Positions 16,998 to 25,355 of a stretch of 64,000 nucleotides of DNA are shown one piece after another. The position numbers and the translations under genes are program-made. The notes under the pieces were generated by a model. That model had not been told where the DNA came from. It was given only the letters and a program-made list of their open reading frames with translations, and did no database searches. Positions within the stretch are counted from its first letter, which is position 1, and the number at the start of each line of letters is the position of its first letter. The stretch is from Bacteroidales bacterium (GTDB taxonomy: Bacteria > Bacteroidota > Bacteroidia > Bacteroidales > Marinilabiliaceae), in contig JAKSLE010000004.1 in NCBI GenBank assembly GCA_024401365.1, positions 124,001 through 188,000 on the forward strand, read 5' to 3'.

Positions 16998-18323
16998 ATG
17001 GAATCACTCCTCCATTTTATTTGGCAGAACCGATTGTTCTACCCCGCTAATATCACTACCACCACAGGTACCCCCGTGGAAATAATCAACCCTGGACGCC
17101 TCAATACCAACGCAGGCCCCGATTTCTTATGCGCAATAGTCAATATCAACGGTACCCAATGGGCAGGTAACGTCGAAATACATGTCGACGGCGATGACTG
17201 GTACCGACATAATCATCATAAGGATAAGGCATACTCTAATGTCATCCTCCACGTAGTCCAACACCCGTCTAAATCTCCGGCTACCGATGCTAATGGACGA
17301 CAGATACCTGAAATCATCCTCCAATACCCTCAGGAAATAACTAGCCGCTTCTCTTCTTTGTCTTCTTCTCGTTCTTCTATAAGGTGCCGCGAAATAATTC
17401 CTGGCTTGTCGCAATTGGATCGCGTATCGTGGCTCGACCGCCTCTTGGTCGAACGTATGCAACAGCGTACCGAACGTGTCCTCTCTATAAATGCCGAGTG
17501 TAACGGCGATTGGGAACAGACTCTCTTCGTAATGATCGCCCGCGCTATCGGCGAGGGCGTCAACGGCGATGCCCTTCAGGATGTAGCACGACGTTCTCCT
17601 TTGAAGATTATGCAGAAAATGGCTTCAGTCGAACAGATCGAGGCTCTTCTCTTCGGTAGAGCAGGATTGCTGGATAATGATACCGACGATGATTATGTCT
17701 GCCGCTTGCAAAGGGAGTATAACTTGCTGCGCACACGGTTCGACCTCCCTTCTCCTCAAACCCGAGTGACATTGAAAAGATTGCGATTGCGCCCCCGTAG
17801 CTTCCCTACCGTGCGAATAGCTCAACTGGCTGCCGTGTTGTTCGCTTCTCATGGCAACCTCTCGGCTTCTTTCGGAACTCTCAATATAAAGTCTCTCCAT
17901 CAGGCCCTCAACGTACAGGCGTCTGATTATTGGTGCTGGCACTACGATTTTTCTAAAAGGGAGTCTCACATCGACCCTAAGTTGCTGGGTTCTAATACAC
18001 GCAACCGTATTCTTATCAATGGTATCATCCCTTGGCTCTATACCCGCGCCCATATCGCTGGCAATACACGAGAAAAGGAGAATATCCTCAAAATGCTGGA
18101 GTTCATGAAACCGGAGAAAAACCACCTCATAACGGAATGGACCGACTGCGGTATCAAACCTGCCAACGAAGCGGAGGCTACTGCCTTAATCCATCTGTCT
18201 AAGTACTATTGCGCCCCAAGACGTTGTTTATTGTGCCGTTTCGGACAAAAATTACTATCTTTACAACCTACATCAAAATGCACCAAATGCAACGACATAA
18301 ATATATCTACGCCTCTGCCTTAA
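16998..18323 (+). CDS. DUF2851 family protein
   Basis: 441-residue cytoplasmic protein of the DUF2851 family, widespread in Bacteroidetes and without known function. Recognisable parts are the N-terminal LLHFIWQNRLF, the INPGRLNTNAGPDF block, GNVEIHVDGDDWYRH and ILHVVQHP, and C-terminal RNRILINGIIPWLY plus a Cys-rich end (CAPRRCLLC and CTKCN). The conserved Asn/Asp/Glu/His cluster in the N-terminal third looks enzyme-like, which is only an inference. Its 3' end overlaps the region containing a likely promoter for the following CotH gene. Confidence 0.88.
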   Translation: MESLLHFIWQNRLFYPANITTTTGTPVEIINPGRLNTNAGPDFLCAIVNINGTQWAGNVEIHVDGDDWYRHNHHKDKAYSNVILHVVQHPSKSPATDANGRQIPEIILQYPQEITSRFSSLSSSRSSIRCREIIPGLSQLDRVSWLDRLLVERMQQRTERVLSINAECNGDWEQTLFVMIARAIGEGVNGDALQDVARRSPLKIMQKMASVEQIEALLFGRAGLLDNDTDDDYVCRLQREYNLLRTRFDLPSPQTRVTLKRLRLRPRSFPTVRIAQLAAVLFASHGNLSASFGTLNIKSLHQALNVQASDYWCWHYDFSKRESHIDPKLLGSNTRNRILINGIIPWLYTRAHIAGNTREKENILKMLEFMKPEKNHLITEWTDCGIKPANEAEATALIHLSKYYCAPRRCLLCRFGQKLLSLQPTSKCTKCNDINISTPLP

Positions 18324-20764
18324 TCGCATTGGCATCAGCATTGCCCGCACAGGCACAGCTAGTCTTAAATGAGTTCATGCAGTCTAACGTGGAGACTATA
18401 ATGGACGATATATGCGAATTCCCTGATTCATGGGTGGAATTGTACAACCTTGGCACGGAGAGTGTCAACTTGTCCGATTTTTCTATCGGTATCGAGGAGA
18501 AGGCTTCTAAAGCTTATAAGTTGCCTGCTAAGGAGGTGCCCGCAGGTGGACATATACTTGTATATTGCGACAAGGAGTCTCAGGGATTGCATACCGACTT
18601 CCGTCTCGAGAGTGGTAAAAACGGCGCTATATATCTCTTCAAAGGGGGTGAAATAGCCGACGAGCTGACTAAAATAGCTAAAATGCCCGCCCCAGATATA
18701 GCTTATGGTCGTAAATCGGATGGAGATAAGAAATGGGGATACGAATTGCAACCTACCCCTGGCTATGCTAACGAGGGCGGAATTTCTGATGTAATCCTCA
18801 GCGAACCTGTATTTTCTATCCCAGGCGGCGTCTATCAGACAATGTCGTTTTCTTTGGAGCTCTCTTTGCCCGACGACGCCCCAGAGGGAGCCTCTATCCA
18901 CTATACTACCGATGGCACCGAGCCTACTAAGGATAGCCCGGTATATTCAGAGGCGCTCAACTTCTCGTCTTCTCGCGTAGTGCGCGCCAAATTATTCGCC
19001 GAGGGTGCCATATCTCGCCCTTCTACTACCAATTCATACTTGGTACTGGGCAGAAGAGTGACTTTGCCTGTAGTGTCGCTGACTACTAACCCAAAGTACC
19101 TCAACGATTCTAAAATAGGTATATACCCTAATAACGACGGGGATAAAAAGAAGGTCGACTGGCGACGCCCAGTTAATTTCGAATATTTCCCTGCCCCCAA
19201 TTCCGAGGCTGCCTTGAACCAATTGTGCGAAACTCGCGTCAGCGGCGGAGCTACCCGCGGAGCTAAATTCAAAAGCCAGGTGGTATACGCTAATAAGAGA
19301 TTCGGAGAAAAACGCCTCGAGTACGAGTTCTGGCCTAACTCAAAACCTGGTATGACGGATATAAAGAGTATCATGCTCCGTAACGCAGGTAACGACTTCG
19401 ATTATATGTATTTCCGCGATGCAGCTATACAGATGAATATGGCTACCCATTGCGACTTGGATTGGCAGGCATACCAACCGGCTATCGTTTTCATCAATGG
19501 CCAATACCGCGGTATGCTGAATATTCGCGAGCGCTCCAACGAGGATAATATATACTCCAACTATAATAAGCTCGAGGATATCGATATGTTCGAGAACTGG
19601 GGAGAGCTTAAGTCGGGTACTTGGGATAATTACAATAAATTCAAGGAGCTTTACAATAATAGCGAAACTTCTTTCGCCGACCTCGATAAGGTCATGGATG
19701 TCAACGAGTTCATGAACCTCATGATATTGAATATCTTCCACAACAACCTCGATTTCCCAGGTAATAATATATGTATGTGGCGCCCTACCGCCGAGGATGG
19801 CAAATGGCGCTGGGTCTGCAAGGATACGGATTTCGGCTTGGGATTGTATGGCAGAGATGCTAATTATCAATACTTTAAGTGGCTCGATACCCCAAATTAC
19901 GACCCTAGCAACAATTGGGCTAATAGACCTCAGGATACAAAGTTGTACCATACCCTCATCGGAACTCCCGAGGGTAAGGAGCTGTTTATCAATAAGTTCA
20001 TCGTCTATATGGGCGACTTCCTCAACGGGGAGTCTATCCGCCAGACTATCGATAGCTTGTACAGAAACATCAGCTACGAGTACCCTCACCACCGCAAATT
20101 GATCAACGAGTGGTGGCCTAACCACTACGACGAGGTAAGCAACGCCAAAAAGTGGGCTCAGAATAGAACCTCTTTTATGTGGACTCAACTTAAAAATAAA
20201 TTCCTCTTGGGTGACCAGAAAATTGTAAATGTCAACCTTACCGCTCCTGATATAAATAAGTGCAACTTTACCTACAATAGCATCCCTATGACTAAGGGCA
20301 CCTTCAAGGGTAACGATTACGTGGGTAGAACAATAAAAATCGTAGGCACTGGCAAAACGGACAACTACCGCGTAGTGGGCTGGGAACTGAATACCGACGC
20401 CAAGGTGAAGACTATCAAGGGTAACGAACTGACTCTCACAATCTCCGACAAGGTCTCTTACTATATCATAAATGCTATAGTTCGCTCTAAGGATGAACCC
20501 GACCTCGAAATAGATCCCGAGGACGAGGAGCCATCAAACCCCGACTCTCCAGACGAAGACCTCGACCCTTACGTAGCTATCAATGGTCATCATATTTTTA
20601 TCGACAAACTTTCCGAGGGTACTAATATATATCTGTACTCTATCCAGGGAAAATTGGTCGACCAACATGTAATGACCAATGCCCCATACAATCTTACTGT
20701 CGTACAAAATGGATTGTATATCTTGAAAATCAACAATAAAAGCAAACGTATCTATATTAAATAG
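18278..20764 (+). CDS. Secreted CotH-type protein with lamin-tail domain and sorting-like C-terminus
   Basis: About 828 residues from the ATG at 18278 (the ATG at 18287 is equally possible); the longer frame from 18209 is rejected because only the inner starts give a signal peptide (cut after AQAQ) and a TATCTTTA box with an upstream TTG lies just before them, inside the DUF2851 gene. Domains in order: lamin-tail domain (about 28-150, LNEFMQSN... WVELYNLGTESVNLSD), chitobiase-like Ig domain (about 185-255, IHYTTDGTEPT), CotH kinase domain (about 265-640, with GQYRGMLNIRERSNEDN and the WRWVCKDTDFGLGL block resembling the CotH D-x-D-W/F motif), then a low-complexity acidic linker and a beta-sandwich end (IYLYSIQGKLV... 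LYILKINNKSKRIYIK) like type IX secretion sorting domains. CotH proteins are atypical kinases of secreted substrates; target here unknown. Confidence 0.85.
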   Translation: MHQMQRHKYIYASALIALASALPAQAQLVLNEFMQSNVETIMDDICEFPDSWVELYNLGTESVNLSDFSIGIEEKASKAYKLPAKEVPAGGHILVYCDKESQGLHTDFRLESGKNGAIYLFKGGEIADELTKIAKMPAPDIAYGRKSDGDKKWGYELQPTPGYANEGGISDVILSEPVFSIPGGVYQTMSFSLELSLPDDAPEGASIHYTTDGTEPTKDSPVYSEALNFSSSRVVRAKLFAEGAISRPSTTNSYLVLGRRVTLPVVSLTTNPKYLNDSKIGIYPNNDGDKKKVDWRRPVNFEYFPAPNSEAALNQLCETRVSGGATRGAKFKSQVVYANKRFGEKRLEYEFWPNSKPGMTDIKSIMLRNAGNDFDYMYFRDAAIQMNMATHCDLDWQAYQPAIVFINGQYRGMLNIRERSNEDNIYSNYNKLEDIDMFENWGELKSGTWDNYNKFKELYNNSETSFADLDKVMDVNEFMNLMILNIFHNNLDFPGNNICMWRPTAEDGKWRWVCKDTDFGLGLYGRDANYQYFKWLDTPNYDPSNNWANRPQDTKLYHTLIGTPEGKELFINKFIVYMGDFLNGESIRQTIDSLYRNISYEYPHHRKLINEWWPNHYDEVSNAKKWAQNRTSFMWTQLKNKFLLGDQKIVNVNLTAPDINKCNFTYNSIPMTKGTFKGNDYVGRTIKIVGTGKTDNYRVVGWELNTDAKVKTIKGNELTLTISDKVSYYIINAIVRSKDEPDLEIDPEDEEPSNPDSPDEDLDPYVAINGHHIFIDKLSEGTNIYLYSIQGKLVDQHVMTNAPYNLTVVQNGLYILKINNKSKRIYIK

Positions 20765-20772
20765 TATATTTG
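20765..20772 (+). promoter_or_regulatory. -7 box upstream of phosphatase gene
   Basis: TATATTTG directly after the CotH stop codon and 26 bp before the next start; -33 element not evident. Confidence 0.55.
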
Positions 20773-20798
20773 CACTCGCACATACATAGCATGCTTTA

Positions 20799-21275
20799 AT
20801 GAAGTACGAAAAAGTTCAATCTATCTTGTTCATCTGCCTCGGCAATATCTGCCGCTCCCCTATGGCGGAGACTATTATGCTCAAGGTCCTCGAAGATGCA
20901 GGCCTGTCCAATAGGATAAAGGTCGACTCAGCAGGTATCATCGATTACCACGAGGGCGAAAAGGCTGATACCCGTATGCGCCAGCACGCAGCCGACCATG
21001 GGTACGATATCCTCCATCGTAGTAGACCGGTGACAATTGAAGATTTCTACAATTTCGACCTCATAGTGGGTATGGACAAGTCTAATATGGAGGCTCTCGA
21101 GTATAAACGCCCTTCCGACGCTAAGGCTCGCTTGGCTATGGTGGCTCAGTACGTGACCCCTCCTCAACCAGTGCCCGACCCATATTATGGAGGCGATGCC
21201 GGATTCGAATTCGTAATATCTCTTCTCGAAGAGGCTTGCCAAAATATTCTCCAAATGGAAATTTCTCGCGAATAA
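20799..21275 (+). CDS. Low-molecular-weight protein-tyrosine phosphatase
   Basis: 158-residue cytoplasmic phosphatase. The P-loop CLGNICRS (nucleophile Cys13, Arg19) is at the N-terminus and the acid loop VPDPYYGG carries the general-acid Asp; both are standard for the family. In bacteria these enzymes often act on tyrosine kinases of capsule or exopolysaccharide export, but no such kinase is in this window. The GH95 gene follows after 18 bp and is probably co-transcribed. Confidence 0.93.
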   Translation: MKYEKVQSILFICLGNICRSPMAETIMLKVLEDAGLSNRIKVDSAGIIDYHEGEKADTRMRQHAADHGYDILHRSRPVTIEDFYNFDLIVGMDKSNMEALEYKRPSDAKARLAMVAQYVTPPQPVPDPYYGGDAGFEFVISLLEEACQNILQMEISRE

Positions 21276-21293
21276 TAACTAACACAGCAAAAA

Positions 21294-23750
21294 ATGAATC
21301 TTATTAGCACATTAAGATTGACCGTAGGATTGATAGCTGCTACTGCTATCTCTTCTTGCTCCAACAACCCACAGGAGTTGAACGTCGACTCGTCTTCTTG
21401 GATGCAGTTGCACTATTCTCAACCTGCTACTCAGTGGACCCAAGCGCTCCCTATAGGCAATGCACGCCTGGCAGCTATGGTCTTCGGCGGAGTGGAAACA
21501 GATGAAGTACAACTCAATGAGGAGACCTTCTGGGCAGGTGGCCCATACAATAACTTGAACGATAAGGCTCTCGAATCCCTCCCCGAAATCCGAGATCTCG
21601 TCGCTAAGGATAAGTCCGATGCCGCTCAGAAACTTATCGACCAGACGTTCTTGACCCCTCAGCATGGTATGCGCTACCTTACTTTGGGTTCTCTTAAGTT
21701 CGATTATCAGGGCATCTCCGACGTAAAGGATTATAAACGACAACTGATACTCCCTAACGCTACCCACCTGAATACTTTCTCTATGGCCAACGGCGCTAAG
21801 CAGTCTCGTATAGCTTTCGCCTCTATGCAGGATAGCGTTATCGTCTACCATATCTACGAGCAGGGTGCTCCCCTGTCTTTCACTATGCGCCACGAGTCTC
21901 CTCTCGCTAGTGAGGTGACCGCCGATGCCGAGGAGTGCACAATGACCCTCCTTACCAACGGCGTAGAACACGAGGGAATAGCTCCCGCATTGAGAGCTTT
22001 CACTAGAGTAAAATTGCTGACAGATGGCGAAGTCTCTTCTAATGAGGAGAAAAACCAATTGTCTGTGTCTGAGGCTACATACGCTACCGTAGTCCTCACT
22101 TCCGCAACCAACTTCGTAAATTATCACGACGTATCGGGTAACCCAGAAAAAATTACGGCTTGCCGCCTCAATTCAGCATTGTCTCATAATATCAAGTCTC
22201 TCTACTCTCGCCATAAGGCTGGATTCGAAAAATATTTCAACAGAGTGGAGATGTCTCTCACCGAGAGCAATCTGGATACTTTGTGCTCTTATCTCGATAC
22301 CGATGTGCGCGTGGCTAACTTCAATAAGCAGGAGGATCCACAACTTGCAGCTCTCCTCTTCCACTACGGCCGTTACTTGTTGATATCTTCTTCTATCAAT
22401 GGTTCGCAACCTGCCAACCTCCAGGGTAAGTGGAATAATAGCCCTTACGCTCCTTGGGATAGTAAGTATACAGTGAATATCAATACCGAGATGAACTACT
22501 GGCCTGCCGAATTGGTGGGATTGCCTGAGTGCCACGAGCCTCTTTTCAACATGATCGAGGATCTTAAGGTTACAGGCGCCGAGGCAGCAAAGAAACTCTA
22601 CGGCGCCGATGGCTGGGTGGTTCACCATAATACCGACTTGTGGCGTTGTACCGGCCCTATCGATTTCGCATGCTACGGTATGTGGCCTAATGGCGGCGCT
22701 TGGCTGGCTCAGCATATCTGGCAGCATTTCTTGTTTACTCGCGATATCAACTTCCTTAAGGCTCATTACGATGCCCTCGCAGGTACAGCACGTTTCTACC
22801 TCTCGGCTATGATAGAGTGCCCTAGCAACCCAGAGTGGTTGGTTGTCAGCCCTTCTATGTCTCCCGAACATGGCTACCCAGGTTTGGATGGTTGGGTAAC
22901 TTATGGTACCACAATGGATAACCAAATCGCTTACGATGCCATAAATTCTACTATCGAGGCTGCCGAATTGGTGGGCGAGACTGATAGCGAATTCGTAGAA
23001 AACCTCAAGGCTACCCTCAAGAGAATCCCTCCTATGAAGGTGGGTAAGTACGGGCAGCTCCAGGAGTGGCTCGTGGATGGCGACGACCCTAACGATCAGC
23101 ATCGCCATATATCTCACCTCTACGGCCTATACCCTTCCGATCAGATTTCGGCTACTAAGACTCCCGACCTCTTCAAGGCTTCGGGCGTAACGCTCAACCA
23201 GCGTGGCGATGAGGCTACCGGATGGTCTATCGGATGGAAACTTAATCTCTGGGCTCGTATGCTGGACGGTAACCACGCAATGAAAATATTGCGCAACTTC
23301 ATTACCCTCCTCCCTTCTGACAACCCTCGCGATAGATACAATGGTATGGGCATGGGTCGTACTTATCCTAACCTATTCTGCGCTCACCCTCCTTTCCAAA
23401 TCGATGGCAACTTCGGCGTGACTGCAGGTATGGTGGAAATGCTCCTCCAGAGCCACGACGGTACAGTGCACCTCTTGCCTGCTCTCCCTAACGACTTCAA
23501 GTGCGGCGAGGTAAAGGGTATCCGCGCCCGTATGGGTTTTGAGGTCTCTATGAACTGGAACGACGGCCAACTCCAAAAGGCATCTTTCAAGTCGCTCAAC
23601 GGACAACCTCTGCATATCCGCAGCCCTCGCCATCTGAAATTGAACAACTCTACCGAGAGCGTATCAACTTTGGAGGCTAAAATAGATGGAACATACGAAT
23701 ACCTCATCAATACAGCTCGCGATAAGGTATACGAATTCATCGCCGAATAA
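21294..23750 (+). CDS. Glycoside hydrolase family 95 alpha-L-fucosidase-type lipoprotein
   Basis: 818 residues, lipobox ISSC (Cys22), so anchored in the envelope. The N-terminal beta-sandwich domain begins [21 protein letters not shown] and contains [13 protein letters not shown]; the (alpha/alpha)6 barrel contains [61 protein letters not shown] and [10 protein letters not shown], all typical of GH95. The family removes alpha-1,2-linked fucose (or galactose) from host or plant glycans by an inverting mechanism using an acid Glu and an Asn-activated Asp. A second, divergent GH95 is at the right edge of the window. The final A of its stop codon is the start of intergenic repeat copy C. Confidence 0.93.
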   Translation: MNLISTLRLTVGLIAATAISSCSNNPQELNVDSSSWMQLHYSQPATQWTQALPIGNARLAAMVFGGVETDEVQLNEETFWAGGPYNNLNDKALESLPEIRDLVAKDKSDAAQKLIDQTFLTPQHGMRYLTLGSLKFDYQGISDVKDYKRQLILPNATHLNTFSMANGAKQSRIAFASMQDSVIVYHIYEQGAPLSFTMRHESPLASEVTADAEECTMTLLTNGVEHEGIAPALRAFTRVKLLTDGEVSSNEEKNQLSVSEATYATVVLTSATNFVNYHDVSGNPEKITACRLNSALSHNIKSLYSRHKAGFEKYFNRVEMSLTESNLDTLCSYLDTDVRVANFNKQEDPQLAALLFHYGRYLLISSSINGSQPANLQGKWNNSPYAPWDSKYTVNINTEMNYWPAELVGLPECHEPLFNMIEDLKVTGAEAAKKLYGADGWVVHHNTDLWRCTGPIDFACYGMWPNGGAWLAQHIWQHFLFTRDINFLKAHYDALAGTARFYLSAMIECPSNPEWLVVSPSMSPEHGYPGLDGWVTYGTTMDNQIAYDAINSTIEAAELVGETDSEFVENLKATLKRIPPMKVGKYGQLQEWLVDGDDPNDQHRHISHLYGLYPSDQISATKTPDLFKASGVTLNQRGDEATGWSIGWKLNLWARMLDGNHAMKILRNFITLLPSDNPRDRYNGMGMGRTYPNLFCAHPPFQIDGNFGVTAGMVEMLLQSHDGTVHLLPALPNDFKCGEVKGIRARMGFEVSMNWNDGQLQKASFKSLNGQPLHIRSPRHLKLNNSTESVSTLEAKIDGTYEYLINTARDKVYEFIAE

Positions 23751-23811
23751 AAAACTGCGAGCAACCTCTTGTCTCTCTTATATCAGATAGAGACTTCCCG
23801 CCTCGCAGCTA
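23749..23811 (+). repeat. Dispersed intergenic element, copy C
   Basis: The A-run begins inside the GH95 stop codon and is followed by CTGCGAGCAAC (23755-23765). Unique to this copy, CTCGCAG recurs downstream (23803-23809) in inverted orientation to CTGCGAG, giving a possible 7-bp stem closing a 41-base loop. Confidence 0.85.
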
Positions 23812-23859
23812 TACACCTCTCACGAGGTTCATTACTGAAAAGAATCAACTTGTATTATT

Positions 23860-23896
23860 AAATAGAGGATTCGCTAATTGCGGTCCTCTATTTTTC
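23860..23896 (+). terminator. Terminator between GH95 and pyrB
   Basis: AAATAGAGGA (23860-23869) pairs with TCCTCTATTT (23884-23893) and runs into T's. It precedes the pyrB -7 box, so it ends the GH95 transcript rather than attenuating pyrB. Confidence 0.82.
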
Positions 23897-23914
23897 TTTC
23901 CCCCAAAAAATCAT

Positions 23915-23922
23915 TATATTTG
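23915..23922 (+). promoter_or_regulatory. -7 box of the pyrBI promoter
   Basis: TATATTTG 30 bp upstream of the chosen pyrB ATG. Its position shows that the longer upstream in-frame start at 23878 cannot be the real one for this transcript. Confidence 0.65.
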
Positions 23923-23952
23923 CATCTCGATAATGCTTCAAAATATAATCCA

Positions 23953-24864
23953 ATGATTAAGAATAAAAGTCTCGTATCCATCACGGATTTCTCTAAAGAC
24001 GAGATACTTCGCATTCTCGAACTGGCAGCGGATTTCGAAAAAAATCCTCATCAGCCTCTTCTTCAAGGCCATATCATCGCAAGCCTGTTTTTCGAACCTT
24101 CTACTCGTACTCGACTCAGCTTCGAGACCGCAATGAACCGCCTCGGCGCTCGTGTCATCGGTTTCTCTGATGTCAACGCTACCTCTACAACAAAGGGCGA
24201 GACATTGAAGGATACTATCAAGATGGTCTCTAACTATGCCGACCTTATCGTAATGCGTCACCCTCTCGAGGGCGCAGCTCGCTACGCAAGCGAACAGTCT
24301 CGAGTACCTGTTGTCAACGCAGGCGATGGAGCTAACCAACACCCATCACAGACGTTGCTGGATATGTACTCTATGATGAAGACCCAGGGACACCTCGATC
24401 ACCTTAAGATCGCTATGGTGGGCGACATGAAGTACGGCCGTACCGTCCACTCGCTTATCCAGGCAATGGCCGATTTCGAACCTACTTTCTACTTCGTATC
24501 GCCAGATGAACTGAAAATGCCCGACGAGTATAAGCAGTTCCTCGATCAACGAGGTATAAAGTACGAGGAACATAAGGATATGAACGCCGTCCTCAACGAG
24601 GCCGATATCCTCTACATGACTCGCGTACAGAAAGAACGCTTCGCCGACCTCATGGAGTATGAGCGCGTAAAGAATATTTACGTCCTCCACAACGAAATGC
24701 TGGCTAATACTAAGCCTAACCTCAAGATACTTCACCCACTACCTCGCGTAAACGAGATATCCGAGGACGTGGATGCTAACCCAAAGGCTTACTACTTCCA
24801 ACAGGCCGAAAACGGTATGTACACTCGTATGGCTATCATCGCCGCTATCATGGGCGTTAAATAA
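23953..24864 (+). CDS. pyrB: Aspartate carbamoyltransferase catalytic subunit
   Basis: 303 residues from the ATG at 23953, the standard ATCase length. It condenses carbamoyl phosphate with aspartate in pyrimidine synthesis. The carbamoyl-phosphate motif STRTR is at residues 50-54, followed by MRHPLEGAA (the HRxxE-like loop), [16 protein letters not shown], and HPLPRVNE (the aspartate-side loop). pyrI follows after 27 bp, so the class B-type dodecameric, allosterically regulated enzyme is expected. No leader-peptide attenuator of the enterobacterial type was seen. Confidence 0.96.
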   Translation: MIKNKSLVSITDFSKDEILRILELAADFEKNPHQPLLQGHIIASLFFEPSTRTRLSFETAMNRLGARVIGFSDVNATSTTKGETLKDTIKMVSNYADLIVMRHPLEGAARYASEQSRVPVVNAGDGANQHPSQTLLDMYSMMKTQGHLDHLKIAMVGDMKYGRTVHSLIQAMADFEPTFYFVSPDELKMPDEYKQFLDQRGIKYEEHKDMNAVLNEADILYMTRVQKERFADLMEYERVKNIYVLHNEMLANTKPNLKILHPLPRVNEISEDVDANPKAYYFQQAENGMYTRMAIIAAIMGVK

Positions 24865-24891
24865 TTGTTTCTTTAATACGAACAAGTTATC

Positions 24892-25344
24892 ATGGAGAAA
24901 GAACTCAAGGTTTCCGCTATTAAAGACGGTACAGTAATCGATAGAATCCCTGCCGAGAACCTCTTTAAGGTAATCTCTATCTTGGGACTCGAACATATAT
25001 CAAACCAAATCACTTTCGGCACCAACCTCGAAAGTCATAAACTTGGCCGCAAGAGCATTATCAAAGTTTCTGACAAATTCTTCGAGGGCGACGAAATAAA
25101 TAAAATCGCATTGGTGGCCCCTCAGGCTAAACTGAACATCATCCGTAATTACGAGGTTGTTGAGAAGCATACTGTCGACGTCCCTGATGAAATAGTTGGT
25201 TATGTAAAGTGCATGAACCCTAAATGCGTAACCAACCATCAGCCTATTACTACACGTTTCCGCGTGATAAGCAAATCACCTCTCGCATTCCGTTGTCATT
25301 TCTGCGAAAAGACTACCAACGAGAATCAGATGGTAATTATCTAA
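24892..25344 (+). CDS. pyrI: Aspartate carbamoyltransferase regulatory subunit
   Basis: 150 residues, the usual PyrI size. N-terminal nucleotide-binding ferredoxin-like domain (KVSAIKDGTVIDRIP) and C-terminal zinc domain with the four ligands Cys107, Cys112, Cys135 and Cys138 in the expected spacing. It binds CTP/ATP and adjusts PyrB activity. The next gene begins 11 bp after its stop. Confidence 0.96.
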   Translation: MEKELKVSAIKDGTVIDRIPAENLFKVISILGLEHISNQITFGTNLESHKLGRKSIIKVSDKFFEGDEINKIALVAPQAKLNIIRNYEVVEKHTVDVPDEIVGYVKCMNPKCVTNHQPITTRFRVISKSPLAFRCHFCEKTTNENQMVII

Positions 25345-25355
25345 ATCAAGGGAAA

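Noticed and set aside
18209..18277. Longer start for the CotH protein
   Set aside because: The extra residues overlap the end of the DUF2851 gene, contain no signal peptide at the start, and span a likely promoter.
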